64,000 bases of DNA from Polytrichum commune. Its lineage: Eukaryota; Streptophyta; Polytrichopsida; Polytrichales; Polytrichaceae. The stretch spans positions 3,414,501-3,478,500 of the forward strand of contig OX485807.1 in the NCBI GenBank assembly GCA_950295325.1, in the 5' to 3' direction. The notes beneath the pieces are model-generated. The model did not search any database, was not told the DNA's origin, and was given only the letters and a program-made list of their open reading frames with translations. The position numbers were made by a program, and so were the translations under genes. Each line of letters starts with the position of its first letter. The first letter of the stretch is position 1. Shown here one piece after another: positions 23,342-35,930 of this stretch.

Positions 23342-25499
23342 GGCATGCACCTCCATATTTAGCGGCTATGTGTTTGGTAAGCCTTTGGTGTATTTGGCCT
23401 AGTTGTCCTTGGTTGTTAAGTGCATGAATGAGTTGTTTGCCTATGCAATTGATATATTTTGGGAGGAGGGAGGTGGTGATGATGCCTGAAATCTTCGGTG
23501 ATAGATATGTGAGGATATTTGTTGTGTTGTTGGGAACATTGCAGATTGCTTTTGTGAGTTTTGTGAGTATTTTTTATAGCTTGCAAATGTCAGGTTTAGA
23601 GAAGGGAGCAACGTAGTAGTCGTATGCAATGCATGGTTTGATGACCATGTTTAGTATGTGTATTTATTGTTTGATGATGATTTGAGTATTGTAATTTGTG
23701 TTTTGACTTTGTTTATAGTTATGCATTTTGGATTTTTCCATTTAAGGGTGGACACTAGGTATATTTCCTAGATAGGTATAAGATTCGTTTTGTGATAGTG
23801 TGGGGAAGTGGTTGGGCATCCAATAATTGCACATTTGGCTAGGTTTGGGTTGAGGTGGGCCCATTCATAGAATTGTTGAAGTTTATTGATGTGTGATTGA
23901 ATATGTGTGACATTGTCAATGATGATAGTGAGGTTATCAGAGTATGTGGTTGTGGTACATATGGAGGATAATTTGTCAAAGTGGTAGCCTAGATTGTCTT
24001 TTTCAAGCCATTTGAGTAGCAGGTCTAAGAATATGATAAAGAGATAAGGGTTGAGTGTATCTCCTTGTATAGTACCTCTCTGCTAATTTGGATAGGGGGG
24101 CATGGTGCCGAAGTGGTTGTCATGAAAGGATGTGGTGAAGTTGGTGTATATACTGCCTATCAGTTTGATTGCATTAATTGGGTAGCTTATATCCTCCATT
24201 ATTGCTAAGAGTTGGGCATGGTCAAATGCTTTTTGAAAGTCTAGGTATGTAAGATAGACATCATTGTTGGTGAGTATGGCATCCTCTAGTGTTGCATTAC
24301 TCATTTAAAGCTATTGGGTGGTGTTTCTTTGTGGGCAAAAGCCTTCTTGGCTGAAGTGGAGTATTTTATATTTTTCTCCGTAGCTTCTCAAAGTTGAGGT
24401 TAGTGTGCTAGTTGTAGAGTTTGTAAATTGTGTTAGTTAGGGCAATAGGTTGGTAAATGATGATGAGCAGTGGTTGTCTTTTTGTGTAGGGGTATTGTTT
24501 TGTTGTGTTTTCTAGTATGTTGGGATATTTTGGTCGTGATAGCATTGTTGAAAGAAGTGGTAGAGCATGTCATGGAAGGGAGGTGGTTATCTCACTTGGG
24601 ATGTTATTATGTCCTGAGGCTTTGCCTCAAGTGATTCTTTTAAGGTTGTTATCAAATACTTCTCTTGAGAAGTCCTTTGCAATTTTGTGGTTGGTGGGAC
24701 CACGTTATTTTCTCGAAGATAAAGCCATTTGGGGTTGTGCCATGGGTATTTATGGACTGCACATTAGCGGGTGGTCCACAGTGTCGTCACAGAGGCAATT
24801 TGTCTTTTGAAGGATTTTGTTGTGTGTTCATGATTTCTTGTGCTATGACTTGTGAGTTGGTTGGTATATTATTGTTTATGTCTTTAAGGCAATCTAGGGA
24901 GGTGTTGGTGGTGGGTTGGAAGTTTTTTTGTGGATAGTTTTGGGTTTGGTGGTAAGGAATGTGCAGTATATGGTGATCAATTTTTTTTGTACTTTATGGC
25001 CATTTGTTTGGTCGTGATTGTGGGCTTTTGTTTTGGCATTTTTTTCAAATGTTGCAATTGTTTTTATTCATGCATGAGCGGTTGTGTGGTCTGTGGGGGT
25101 AGGCGGGATGGGTGTGTGTTGTAGAGAGTTGAGTCGTTGGATGTTGGGCCCAGTGGTTTATGGGGTGGGTGTGTATTATTCTTATTGTTTTTCTAATGCT
25201 ATGGTATATATAGAATCGTTGTTTGCTTGGGAGAAAGTCTCCATGTTTGAGGGCTCTATATGAGAGTGTAGGGGGTGAATTGTCATGTATGCAGGTTGTT
25301 CCGATGCATGTGCTAAGAGTGTTAATGATTTGTTGGAATTGGTCTTGAGTTTCTTCCTTATGTTGGGTGTAAGGGATTGGTTTTGTTTTGTTTGGGTGAG
25401 TGTTTGTATTTGTATGTTGTTAATTCTTGGAACATGATAAGTGCTTTTTGGATGTTTTCTTATGGGATGGGGCAATTTATTTTGGGAAGGAATGGTTGT

Positions 25500-25862
25500 T
25501 GTTGATATGGGTTTGCTTTTATAAGGCTATTGGTCCCTAGTTCCAAGCTAATTGGACAATGATCTGAGTTTTGGTTTTGGTTGAACAGTGTTCAACATGT
25601 TGTTTGATTGGGTTGTCGTAGGTTGGTGTAGAATCCATCTGTGAGGTTGTCTGTGAGGCATGTACATATTGAATATAAGGATGGGTGTGATGGGTTTTGT
25701 TGTTGATTTTGATGTCTTGTAAGTATGGTGAGATGTTGGCTGGGGTGGAGATTTTTGTGATGTTTTCGATGGTATATGTCTTTTATGGATCTGAGCTAGG
25801 ACCCCAGCCCGTGGAGTGGTGTGTAAAGCACATCTTCCTTGTCCAGGATGGTTGTGGTTCAT
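25500..25862 (-). pseudogene. APE-type endonuclease C-terminal remnant of LINE relic B
   Basis: Across two frames the minus strand reads DGFYTN, then QNQNSDHCPISLELG, then open linker sequence toward the RT 1.2 kb downstream. The SDH motif followed by a hydrophobic PISLEL strand closes the APE fold in most LINEs. Earlier APE motifs are too decayed to place with confidence. Its position ahead of the RT is as expected for a LINE ORF2. Confidence 0.5.
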
Positions 25863-25890
25863 GTTAGTATAGATGATTTTGTAATCAAAA

Positions 25891-26819
25891 AGTTTTTTGT
25901 CAATTAGGTAGTGGGTTTGTTTTTGGGGATTTGTTTAAAGAACTATACTGCCTAGTATAGGGCAATGTACCTAAAAAAATCATCACTGTGGGTGTTGTAA
26001 AGGAAAGGATCACTCGATAAATACAGAGATTGTGCAACATATAACGTAATTAGACTTGAGGATGCCAATTTACTTAAAGAATCAGATTAGATTTCAATGA
26101 ATTCGAGCAAATTGCTGTACAAAAGCCTAAGGGATTTTGCTGGCGCATTCTTCTCTTCAAAGGATCCACCATTGCACCTACTCTTTCAATGTCCAGATGT
26201 TGGCCATAAAAAGAATGTGGAAAGAAACCATCTGAAAGGTTCCTGAAAGACTGGTTCCTGCAACAAAAGGAGAAAAGAGATTGATTCGGAAAACATGGAA
26301 AGGCAAAAGTGCCAAATTTTGGGAGTTTGCATGGACAATAATGGAGATTGAAGCCAAGGAATGATTCTTTTAACACACTGGCCACTCACAATCAGCCAGC
26401 AATGACTCTGCATGCAAATTAGGAACAATACCGGGATGAACAAATTGACAAACATTTATTCCTGTGTGGACCAAGTTCATTTGAGCAAGTCCTAACTATA
26501 GATACAGACATCTGAACTGGCACTTCTCCTATTTTTCCCACGCCACCAGCAGCATTCAGCTTTCAAAAAATGACCTGTCAAGTATTTCCCATCTCTTCTA
26601 ATCTACAATGGCCTTCGTAACACCAACACCCATTGGGTCGTACATTTCCACCATAAATTGCTGCTCTACACTCCCATATACAAACGACCCATGGCCGCAA
26701 CAGACGGCCAGGCACATGCGGCAGAAAAAGCCTTTGGAAATCCACAAATATCTCACCACTTTTCCACTGCTAATTCAAAGAGTTACAGGGACGATCACTA
26801 ACTACGATGATGCTCCATT
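25891..26819. other. SMO2 3' flank and intergenic DNA
   Basis: No gene recognised between LINE relic B and the SMO2 stop codon. The SMO2 3' UTR should lie in the upper part, on the minus strand. Confidence 0.5.
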
Positions 26820-29800
26820 TCAATCTGTCTTGGCAACCTTTTCCTCCACAAAGTCATAATTGTGCTCTGCCTCCTTCAATGCCTTCAGCTTCCTGTAGCC
26901 CTTGTCAGTGCCAAAAATCCTGAAAATAACAGGAACCAATGTCAATGGAATAACCTGATAACCTAGGAGAAGGAACCTTTCAAGGAAGCAGTGTCCAGGA
27001 AGAATTTTTGAGCATAATCAGTTCAGATCCTAGTGTTTCCAAGTCCAACCAGCTAAACATTGACATCTTTTGGTTTCTTTATTAATTTGGTTATATTCTC
27101 TAAATTCCTCTAAAATGATCTTTAAATTTCCTGAAGTCTTGAATATTAACCGGTTATTCCCCATACTCAACCAGTTCCTCTGTAACTAGCGGTCAGTTCT
27201 CGCTGTTCATTTGCATGGAAGTTATAGTGGTCAGATATTGCACCATGTGAGTACTTTCATGTAGCCTGGATTAAATATTGATACATCATAACTAGGGAGG
27301 GTGATGTATCACTAAGTCAAAATAGTGTATAGCCTCCAGCCATGTTCTCCACTCAACATTTAACTCATCCCCTCAGTGTGCTCAGAGCCTATATTGTCAG
27401 ACAAGGCATACACCACTGATGTAGAACTATACGATAGTCCTTCTCAAATTTGCAGAGGTTGGCAAAACGGACTTAGAAGGTTTGCTTTAAATTGTAGTAA
27501 GATATTTGAGGTGCAAAAACAAGGAAAGATATATATATTGGCTTCTCATACTCAGATAGCATTCACTTCACATCACCTGAAACAAAGATAGCATTGAAAC
27601 ACTCACCAGTCCATGTAAGTAAATGTGGATGAGTAGTTTCCTGATTTTGTGTAGAGTAGCCGATGGTGATAATCATGAAAGTCCGCCCTGCTCATGGCCA
27701 AGGCACATTTTCAACATTCCTCAAGACATAGAAAGGAACTGTCATATAACATCAGGACGAAACTAATAGGCACTCAATTGCTTCAAGTCTTTAAAAGTGA
27801 CATACCCTCCATAGATGGGCACGTATCTGGAAAGGCTCCATGGAAAGTCATAGCCACAGTGGGCTTCCACAGTTTCCAATACTCGCAAACTCATCCAAAT
27901 CCAGAGTGTCAAAAGATGGGGACCCGTGATGGCTGGTCCAAAGATAGTGGCAAATCCAAGAAAAAGGATTTCCGCAGGATGGGCATATTCAGAGGTCAAC
28001 CCAAATGGAGTAGCATACCTGAAGTGCATCAATACAGGTTGCAATCAGCCCATTCTCTGCTATAACATATATGCACAAGATTGACCTATTGAACTTTGTC
28101 AAAACAATTGGAGTCATTGTAACATACAGTCAGTGTAAAAGTTGTTATCACACTAAATGAAAATTTTATGCACCCATGGAATCCATGAGATGTCATCTGA
28201 GACACACATTTGCTGCCAAATCACATGAATAAATCAACAAAACTAGATCGTCTTCAACTCAGGTGGCAACACAGTCACATTGCAATATAAAAGTATCAAG
28301 GATTGGAGTTAAGGGAAGAGAGCACACACTCATGATGAACACTGTGCACATGTTTGTATAGCCACTTAGTATGCAATAGTCGGTGTCCCCAGTAAAAGAT
28401 GAAGTCCTCCAAAATGAAATATGACAATATTTGAAAGCACACAACATTCCTGCAAGCAAGAATTACCAACAAATTCCAAGAACCCTCAGCACTTGTAGAA
28501 CTCCACTTCAACGAGAAGCAAACGATCTACTCAATCAGCATAAGGTCAAACCAAGCAAATACATTCTCTTGAGAATATTTACAAGGACACTTAGCAAAAA
28601 TCTGAAAGTCTTCCCTTTCCTTAGGGAAAACTTACCAAGAAGGCAGGGGCAATTGGCTCGTGAAGCCCATGTACTTGAAGACTGGATATGACATAACCAT
28701 GAGAGGGAGATTCACACAGATATGATAAAGCAGTAGCTTCATGACACACTTCTCTTGTGCTGCGACAGAGTTCACTTTTCCCTGTAATCTCCAAAGGCCA
28801 TACAAGCAATCAGTCACTTTCTATCTTGTTACATATCCAACAGTATGGCAGAGGAAGGGGCAATAACAAGGCAAGAAAGAACGACCACAATCTCCTATCA
28901 CATCAAGGTGTACCTGTATCTTGTACTTTTGTTGATAACCCAACCTCTCCATAAGAATAAAGGGAAGACCTGAAAGAAAGAACACGCTCTCATGGATGAC
29001 AAAGCTTCCAATTGATGCAAGCTGGAAGTCGCTGAAGTTGTTGATAAGGTACTGCACCAAAAACCAATTGCCTCTGTCAATCTTTGAATGTAGGGACAGG
29101 TAATTCACGGCCACCGAAGTACATTTAAGAAACATAAGAGCCTTAAGGGTCACAGTTCAGATGTTATGCAAGATCAAGATAGCCTGCTGCAAAGGAAGCT
29201 CAGCAAGAAGTACAATCATTAAGAAGATATGGAATAGGAGATGAGATGACAGACTTAGAAAATACCTACCTCCACCAACTACACATGCTAATTGCAAAGA
29301 AACCACAAAAAGGAGAAAATCATAAAGGATCAACACACACAGCTCCACTGCTTTATTATTGAAGGTTTGTTCACTTTCAGACTCAGAATTCTTACAGACT
29401 TGCGAAAGAGCCCTCAGGAGCAGAGTCGTCATATCGGCCCCTGACAACTAAGTATTGAGTTTCCTCGTTTCTCATTAAAAGTAAAGAGATATCTATCGAT
29501 ATAAAAGGCATATAACCACTAACCAAGAAAAATGTTGCATTGAAGCACCTGATTGCATCACCCACCTCAGGAAAAGAGGTGATGCTAGTGGTAATACCCA
29601 GTATTTGAAAATTACACTTAATTTGAGGGACTGAATTGATAGTGCTAAAAGTATTGAACTTATTTTCCAGAAAAAAGAGGAGGAGGCACTGCCAGCATCC
29701 TTGAGCGGAAGTTCACAAATTCTAAGACCTTTATCATATTGCTACAAATTAAGCTTGGAAATCTGGAATGCTCAATGGCAGTACCCTAGAGCTTAGTAGC

Positions 29801-30787
29801 AACAGATGAACTCTATCATTCCAAACCCCATATCCTTGCATTTGGCCAGAACCAGAAGATTGGCTTCATATATTTATGAATAAGACTTTGGCAGCTTCCG
29901 ACCCTCATGCTCTGCCTGTATTTAGCAAGAAAATGAAATGGCAGGGCCTGCGTGGCAGAGATACCACCAATACCCAAAGGAGGTTCTAAAAGCATTGTAA
30001 AGCCTTGAAGCCTTAAAGCTCACAATTAGGGTTCAAAAGCCTGTACACACAGGAGGTACGTTAGAGTAAGAGGTTACCAACTAATTCCAGCCTCATCACT
30101 AAGAACAACTGCAAGCTCCAGTTGGAGCTTGCCACACAAGCTTCACAATCTCACTTGTAGTAATCTGATGTGCTGGTTGTGGACCTTTTTAACTACACGA
30201 GCTGCAATGTAGTTGGTCCCATTACAATAATACCAGTGTGAGCAATATTCGCTTGATTTATGACCGGTTTGATCTGCTCGTCTTTACTGATGCTGTCAAC
30301 GTTCAGAGAATGTGAGATGCACCATAAGAGATCTGGAGTGGAGCATCGAGACACACACATGGAGCAAACGCTAGCCTTCATATTTCGAATTAATGTATCC
30401 TTCAATCTAAGAGATATCTTAAAAGAATCTTCGTCAGTCACACAAGGCGAACTTCCAAGGCACCACACATTCAACCGATTTGTTCCCGTGGTTGATCACA
30501 GGAACATGTAACACGGACAAACGATTTACAGTACACCAAAACCTCTGTCTTTGTCCGTGCTTACCTCGCTTGCATTACATTCCCCGCCACATTTCTCTTC
30601 CTCATATCCTTTCTCTACTCACACCATTGAAGTACGATGACGAATACCTCAACCACAGGCGTTTCTGTGGGAATGTACACCGTAGATCCGTTTGCATGCA
30701 AAAAAAAAAAGGGGGCAAAGAAAGAGGACGCCAGCAAACTCGATTGTCGCCACTTACCAGCCATCCTCTCTCGAGTGGACTCGCCAT
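26820..30787 (-). CDS. SMO2: Sterol 4-alpha-methyl oxidase 2 (methylsterol monooxygenase)
   Basis: Coding exons, complement of join(26820..26919, 27607..27687, 27806..28018, 28330..28449, 28636..28781, 28914..29051, 30758..30787), total 828 nt, 275 aa. All six introns are GT-AG and phases agree. Exon 1 encodes just MASPLERGWL, with donor GTAAGT before a 1.7-kb intron. The protein is a di-iron ER membrane oxidase of the fatty acid hydroxylase superfamily that removes a C-4 methyl group (4-methyl sterols such as the lophenols) in phytosterol synthesis. Histidine boxes are HRLLH (127-131), HSVHH (140-144) and HDYHH (220-224). SMO2-type signatures include FSDFQLASIGSF, HESVFFLSGLPF, EYAHPAEILFLGFATI and ETVEAHCGY. 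Plant SMO2 proteins are near 266 aa, so the length fits. SMO1 is less likely because those blocks follow SMO2. All key residues are present. Confidence 0.93.
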
Positions 30788-31430
30788 TGCCAACCCTAAC
30801 ACCTCCTCCTCCCTCCAAGCTCTCCAATCCTATCCACCGCAAGAGAGATCCCTACGGCCACATACAGCACGCAACTCTGCTCCGCTCCACACCAAGCCCC
30901 GCAATCGTCCACCACCACCACCGCACCACAACAATAGCGTCACCGCGCCACTGCGAAACAACAGCAGCTGGACGTTTGCTTGCTCCCGTACCTGGGAGCC
31001 TGGTAGGGATGGTGGATTGGTGGATTGGTGGATTGCCACGAATGGCGCGTGGATCTCTGTGCCTCACTCGCTCGCTTCTTAAGTTTACTTACTTAGCCTG
31101 TGGGACGAGCCCCGAGGCAGTCTGAAAGGGGGAAAATGAGAAAGAAACAAGGAAAGAAAGAGAAAGAAAGAAAGGGAATCCGCAGTGCTCCTCTTCTCTC
31201 TCTCTCCCTCTCTCTCTCTCTCCCTCCCTCCACCTGCACCGAGTCCTCGGTGTCGATGATTCGATCACTTCTTCTTCTGTCACTCTTTCGGCTTCTCTGT
31301 CCGGTCTGAGACCCCTCCTTTCGTGCTTGCTTTCTTTGATCTTGCTCTGCACCTCCTCTGCAACTCCCCTCGTCCTCCGGCACTCTGTCAGAAAACTCAG
31401 GGCCGGAGTCCGCTGAGCGCCTCTACCGTG
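30788..31430 (-). promoter_or_regulatory. SMO2 5' UTR and promoter region
   Basis: Sequence upstream of the SMO2 ATG is GC-richer than the flanks and contains homopurine and homopyrimidine tracts. No clear TATA box could be assigned. Reading frames on the plus strand here look like compositional by-products. Confidence 0.5.
31135..31233. repeat. Opposed homopurine and (CT)n tracts in the SMO2 promoter
   Basis: On the plus strand a GAAA-rich purine tract (about 31135-31178) is followed 12 bases later by a nearly pure CT/CCT pyrimidine tract (about 31190-31233). (GA/CT)n near transcription starts is common in plant genes and can bind GAGA-type (BPC) factors. Confidence 0.8.
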
Positions 31431-31431
31431 G

Positions 31432-31462
31432 CTGATACCCGGACGGACGGCAAGGGTATCAG
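31432..31462. repeat. Perfect 9-bp-arm palindrome
   Basis: CTGATACCC (31432-31440) and GGGTATCAG (31454-31462) are separated by a 13-base G-rich loop. It could be a hairpin or the remains of a TIR element. Confidence 0.6.
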
Positions 31463-33500
31463 GTTGACGTTAAACGCCTGGCGGTTATTAACGGTATCAA
31501 TCCGTCGTGGAGCAAAGAAACACCTCACAACGTCCTCGCTATACCGGAACCACTGCTGGCTCTATATGGACGTGGGTATTACCAGGTCAGGGTATCTATC
31601 AACCTGGCTACAGTCTACCCTCCATACTATGACGCTTGATTATATAACGCTTGATTATATAACGCCTCGACTATACGACACATTTCCCATCGACCAAACC
31701 TTCTAGTGTTAATTTACTTCTATTTTACAACTACGACGTTTTTTAGGTATGAATTTTCATATAATAGAGGTAATTAATGTGCATGAGTGGTGGGACCCAT
31801 ATATATTTCAAGATCCATACGCGATTCGTATTTTGAAGCATGCAAGGCAAGTTTCGTTTATTTTTTAATTTTGGAAGCAAAGAAAAGTTTATTGAGGTAC
31901 ATGTGCATTCAACATAGGAGGAAATTGTTGATGTAGAGCACATCATGGTTGAGTTGATGATTTTGACATGGGGTTGAGAACTCCATCTGGATTTACATTT
32001 GAATGAGTAGCCAAAGGGTGGGAAAGATGCAGATAACCAGCCAACACCATTAGTCAAGCTTCCTCAAGCATGTGCATGTGCCCAAATTCGATCAAATTTC
32101 GCAGTGGAGAATTCTACGGAGTTTTCAGTTGCATGTGTGATGAAGATGAAACCATCTATGGATGGATTGATTAAGATGTCAGTTGCCAATGTCAACAAAC
32201 ATAATTTGAAGATGATAGATTCTTACTTCTGTAGTGTGTGTGATACGGGACTATTTCATTTTTATCTCTATATATATCATGTGACGTTGTAAACGTATTT
32301 TTTTCAATACAAATGTTCTTTCATACTTCTGTGTGTCTTCATTATGTACACCAAACGACATTTCACATTGATTTGTATGCCGTTTTCTTGAAAATACGAC
32401 ATTTGAGGCAAATAATATCATATTACCGAGAATACACTATTTGGGTAAAACGACACTTTCTTGCATGACCAAATGTGTCTAATTAAAGAGGGAGAACAAT
32501 ATTCTCTAACTAATGAGGGTCCAATAGCTAAGCAGAATACTTGTGGATATACCCAGGAGTGGCATAGAATGACAGTTCCTGGCGGTTATTAGCTATGTGC
32601 ACTGACTGTGGAGCAAACTACACTCAATATGATATTTAGTGTTATATGGTACTTTATGTCACCATGGTAACATTTCGGATGACATTTCTTATGAAAAAGT
32701 GAACAAATATTGTCATGGATGATGGATAAGTTCATCCATTGGCAAAAACTCTACCTTCTCTTGTCAGCAACTTGTGATGAATATATAGACATGGATGATT
32801 GAAATTTGGATGAAAATCACTTGGTAAGTGACAGTAATTGCAACACTGGAACTCTCTAATACCCAAAAAATTTACAAGGAATGACAAATAATGTTGGGTT
32901 GACATTTAGTATTGCTGACACTATACCGTGGATTATAATTGGTATTGAGCAAGACAACTAGAATTGGTGATACTAAGTATCATTTTTAGTGTAGTTTACC
33001 CATCCAGTTAGGTAAGAGTGATACCCTCATACTAAAAAGGGAATTGCCATATATGACGTACCTCTGATCCATCCAACATTGAAACCTAACTCCTTATAGT
33101 TTGTTGCCAATTCATTTCAAATGACTTCAAGTAGACTAATTTAGGGCCTTCAAAGCTAATCCTAGTGTCAAATCAACTAAAATAAAATAACCTCCATGCT
33201 ATATACTATTTTCAAAGTTTTTATGTTGGATGTATGACAAATATGCTTGTACGCGATAAATTCCCTCTGCTCATATTAAACCCATAATTCATAAGAACTT
33301 ACCTATGACCACAAATAAGTGTATGCCTTGTGACTCAAAGTAGGGTATCAATATTGCACCTCTCACTTTCAAGTTGTTTGGTCCACCTAGAGCATGCACA
33401 TAAGAAAATCCACCTCAATGATTTTCTTAAATACGAATGTGAATTGTACTTGAAGCAACCATTTACTCCACCACAACGCAAGATCATTGTTGCCTAATGT
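31463..33500. other. Intergenic DNA with a diverged repeat pair
   Basis: A short similarity links about 31483-31522 and 32579-32618: both carry CTGGCGGTTATTA and, 15 or so bases on, GTGGAGCAAA. An 18-base direct repeat (GCTTGATTATATAACGC-like) occurs twice near 31629-31662. No gene recognised. Confidence 0.4.
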
Positions 33501-33653
33501 ACCTCTAACTATAAACTTGCTATTGAAATTCGACGATGGACAATTACCCCTATCTCTAGTGATACTAGACTATGCCACATTTTCTTTTATGATACAATTG
33601 AAAATGAGGCACATTTCATGTTGGAATGTCCCCTATACAATCCCATTAGTGTA
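33501..33653 (+). pseudogene. Relic ORF with CHxF...HFMLECPLY motif (LINE tail-like)
   Basis: A 51-codon open stretch reads TSNYKLAIEIRRWTITPIS, then RLCHIFFYDTIENEAHF, then MLECPLYNPI. A pattern of Cys-x-x-Cys-like, E.E.HF.LECP.Y is typical of the C-terminal zinc-binding segment of LINE-derived proteins. It is bounded by a stop upstream and is a fragment, unrelated in sequence to the Dualen-like LINE here. Confidence 0.45.
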
Positions 33654-35919
33654 TTGAATTGTGGCCTAAAGAGCAAAAATTGGTGGCTAGCATTTGTAGG
33701 GGAAAGCTGAAGTTTGAGGAGTTTGAGATTTTGAACTTTGGAGGGATTTGACAACCTTTATAGTTTTGGAACTTTAAAATGACATTGATTTGAGCAGAAA
33801 ATTAATTCATCAACATTATTAACTTGTTGGTGTAGATGTTTTACATTGAACTTTCTTGATGCCAACAATATTAGCACTTGTTGGTAGCGACGATTGCATG
33901 AGGTAGCAAAGGATAAATGAAAAGCCTCTTTAAGAGAAAGAATGATTGAAAAAATGGCTAAATGAAACAACAACCACATTTCGATTTGCATGTGTAATGC
34001 TTAAACAAATCTACTCTCTCATATGCCACCCTTCTTCCCTTACTCGTCCAACAAAACTTTATTTTGTTAAAATTGCCAACACATGCAGGTCTCCTTAAGG
34101 GTCTAAGGGCCACTCCACACACAAGCCAAGGGCCGTGGTCATGTAATTACGAGGGCCCTTGAATATCATCCAAAGGTTGTACCATTGACATAGTTTGTTG
34201 AAAGTTGCATCAGACCATGAAAACATCATAAATAGTCTACCACATAAGCATCATGTATACTTTTCATCCATGATAAAAATAAATTAAAAATTTGAGGCTT
34301 AGGTCTTCGTTTTTTAGTGTGAAAGGAACTTGGACAGTCTCGGCCTTTTCAAACAATGAGATATCTTAGAATGCAATGGTCACGGGCCTTCAATCTACTG
34401 TGTGAAATGGCCCTAAGGTTCATTGCGATTGTCTTGGGAGCTTGTTGGTACGATGCTTAAATCTGTACATGACATTTTGGGGAAAAGGTCCAAGATTTGC
34501 AGCCTTGTCACTCAAATATGGTATGATAAAAACCCATTAGTTACTCAACTCCCACTAACTTACATAGTTTAAATTATTAAAGTACTTAGGGTTAGTTTCC
34601 ATGTAGGTTGCTCGTCCATCATATTCTAGTGGAAATCTAGATGCCATCATGGAAACTAACCCTTTGTTGTCAGAGGGTTTGATGTGTTGTCTTTCCCCGG
34701 CTCTTTTGTTTTCATGTAAGGTAGTGAGTGGGACTCAGGGCCATGGCCTGTGACATGTGAGCATCCACTTCACAATCCGCAACTACAAATACATAATGTG
34801 AACCTCAAGTGACTCCCCGAGAGTAGGACGCCATGGGCATGGACATGACTTTGCACTACAAGCATATGAGTGTTAGGAAATTGACCAATGTCATTGGACA
34901 CTTGTTTTATGTAACTAGAAAATTTGCAATCTAACACAATGGTAGATTTACATTGTTTTTTCATCGACATGGGACGAGTGTGTAGGACTTGTATGCTAGT
35001 AGTGTTGGAAGCCAAAGAAAGAAAATGTTGCAGTGGTCATGACATGTCCACCTTCAATCCCAACTACACACAACAAAGACGTAATTGTTTAGTTGTAGTC
35101 GTAGTGAAGTGTGGATTTGACCTCAATTCTGTCCCTTCTATGGTATCCCAAGCTTTCAATTGCAATCGCATGCTCCTAGACAATTAATAAAGGCAAAATA
35201 ATACTATCCATGGAATGGAGGCAAAACAATTTAGGATTTCTCGTGCATAGTTTGGATAAGAGATATTCTCCTAGAAACCATCTCCCATCATGGGCCTTGA
35301 AGCTCTCTTCCAATGCCACATAGAAACTACAAACAAAATAAACCCCAAATAAAATAACCCAACCTCAACTGAACTTTTGTATCATAGTAGATGAAGTGAG
35401 AGTAGTTGTAATTGTAGGTGTTATCACTGCACCTTATCTCTCCATGTCCTTGGAAAATAACTAAAGAATGTAAACTACAACCATCAACCACCATTGTTGT
35501 AGTTTTGTGTAAATCCCCCCTACTAATAGTAGCGCAAACCACCACAAGTCTAACATTGTCAAAAGGTTGAAGATCCCGATGCCTTGCATGCCCCTCTTTT
35601 CATCCTCCTTGCATGACGAGTAGATTGCATAGGTTCATGTGTGCACAAACACACACATACGCTCTCTAAATTTGTGTTTGTGCATGTACCCATTTTTTTT
35701 ACATGTCAAAAGGTAAGGGTATTCAAAGAAAACTTAAACGTTAGTAGCTGATGGATCTTGATATTGAAATCATGCATAAAATTTCTAAAGGGAATAGAAG
35801 TAATATCACAAAAGTTTACAATGAATCGTATATGTGCAATATCAAGTGGATATTGATCTTGGTATCGAAGAACGTGATACCATTCAGGTCAAAGTATTTT
35901 ATGTTGGTTCACTATCTTA
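33654..35919. other. Intergenic AT-rich DNA
   Basis: No gene recognised apart from a 74-bp MITE at 34589-34662. Confidence 0.5.
34589..34662. mobile_element. Tourist-like MITE, short copy (74 bp)
   Basis: Ends are GGGTTAGTTTCCATG and its exact complement (15-bp TIR). Flanks are TTA on the left and TTT on the right, an imperfect 3-bp duplication. TIR and internal bases (TTCTAGTGGAA) match the copy at 55574-55695. GGG.TAGTTT ends with a TWA target suit the PIF/Harbinger superfamily. Confidence 0.75.
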
Positions 35920-35930
35920 TTCATACATAA

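Larger units (their letters stand above)
19050..25890 (-). mobile_element. LINE relic B: APE, RT and RNase H parts, interrupted
   Basis: Minus-strand translation in several frames aligns with LINE copy C. RT motif A (YLDFQKAFDHAQLLAIM) is near 24250. It is followed by RGTIQGDTLNPYLFIIFLD (B' region), a degraded YADD counterpart (YSDNL), and YEWAHLNPNLAKCAI. Part of the RT-RNase H linker resumes at about 21627-21530 (SPIVRIMFLLNNEYEIHI). RNase H pieces run from 20137 to about 19050. Upstream, near 25540, NSDHCPISLELG matches the C-terminal SDH motif of apurinic-type (APE) endonucleases. Many stops make it non-functional, and the RLE end is missing. It contains long G/C runs at 19748-19766, 20580-20594 and 20910-20928. 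A 1.7-kb LTR-like insertion (21634-23341) splits it. Confidence 0.75.

Noticed and set aside
26820-30787. SMO1 assignment for the sterol oxidase
   Set aside because: Exon-by-exon blocks (FSDFQLASIGSF, HESVFFLSGLPF, EYAHPAEILFLGFAT) follow SMO2, not SMO1.
30480-31125. Plus-strand ORFs of 162-200 codons at the SMO2 5' end
   Set aside because: They overlap SMO2 exon 1, its UTR and low-complexity tracts. Composition is His/Pro/Ser-biased and no family is evident.
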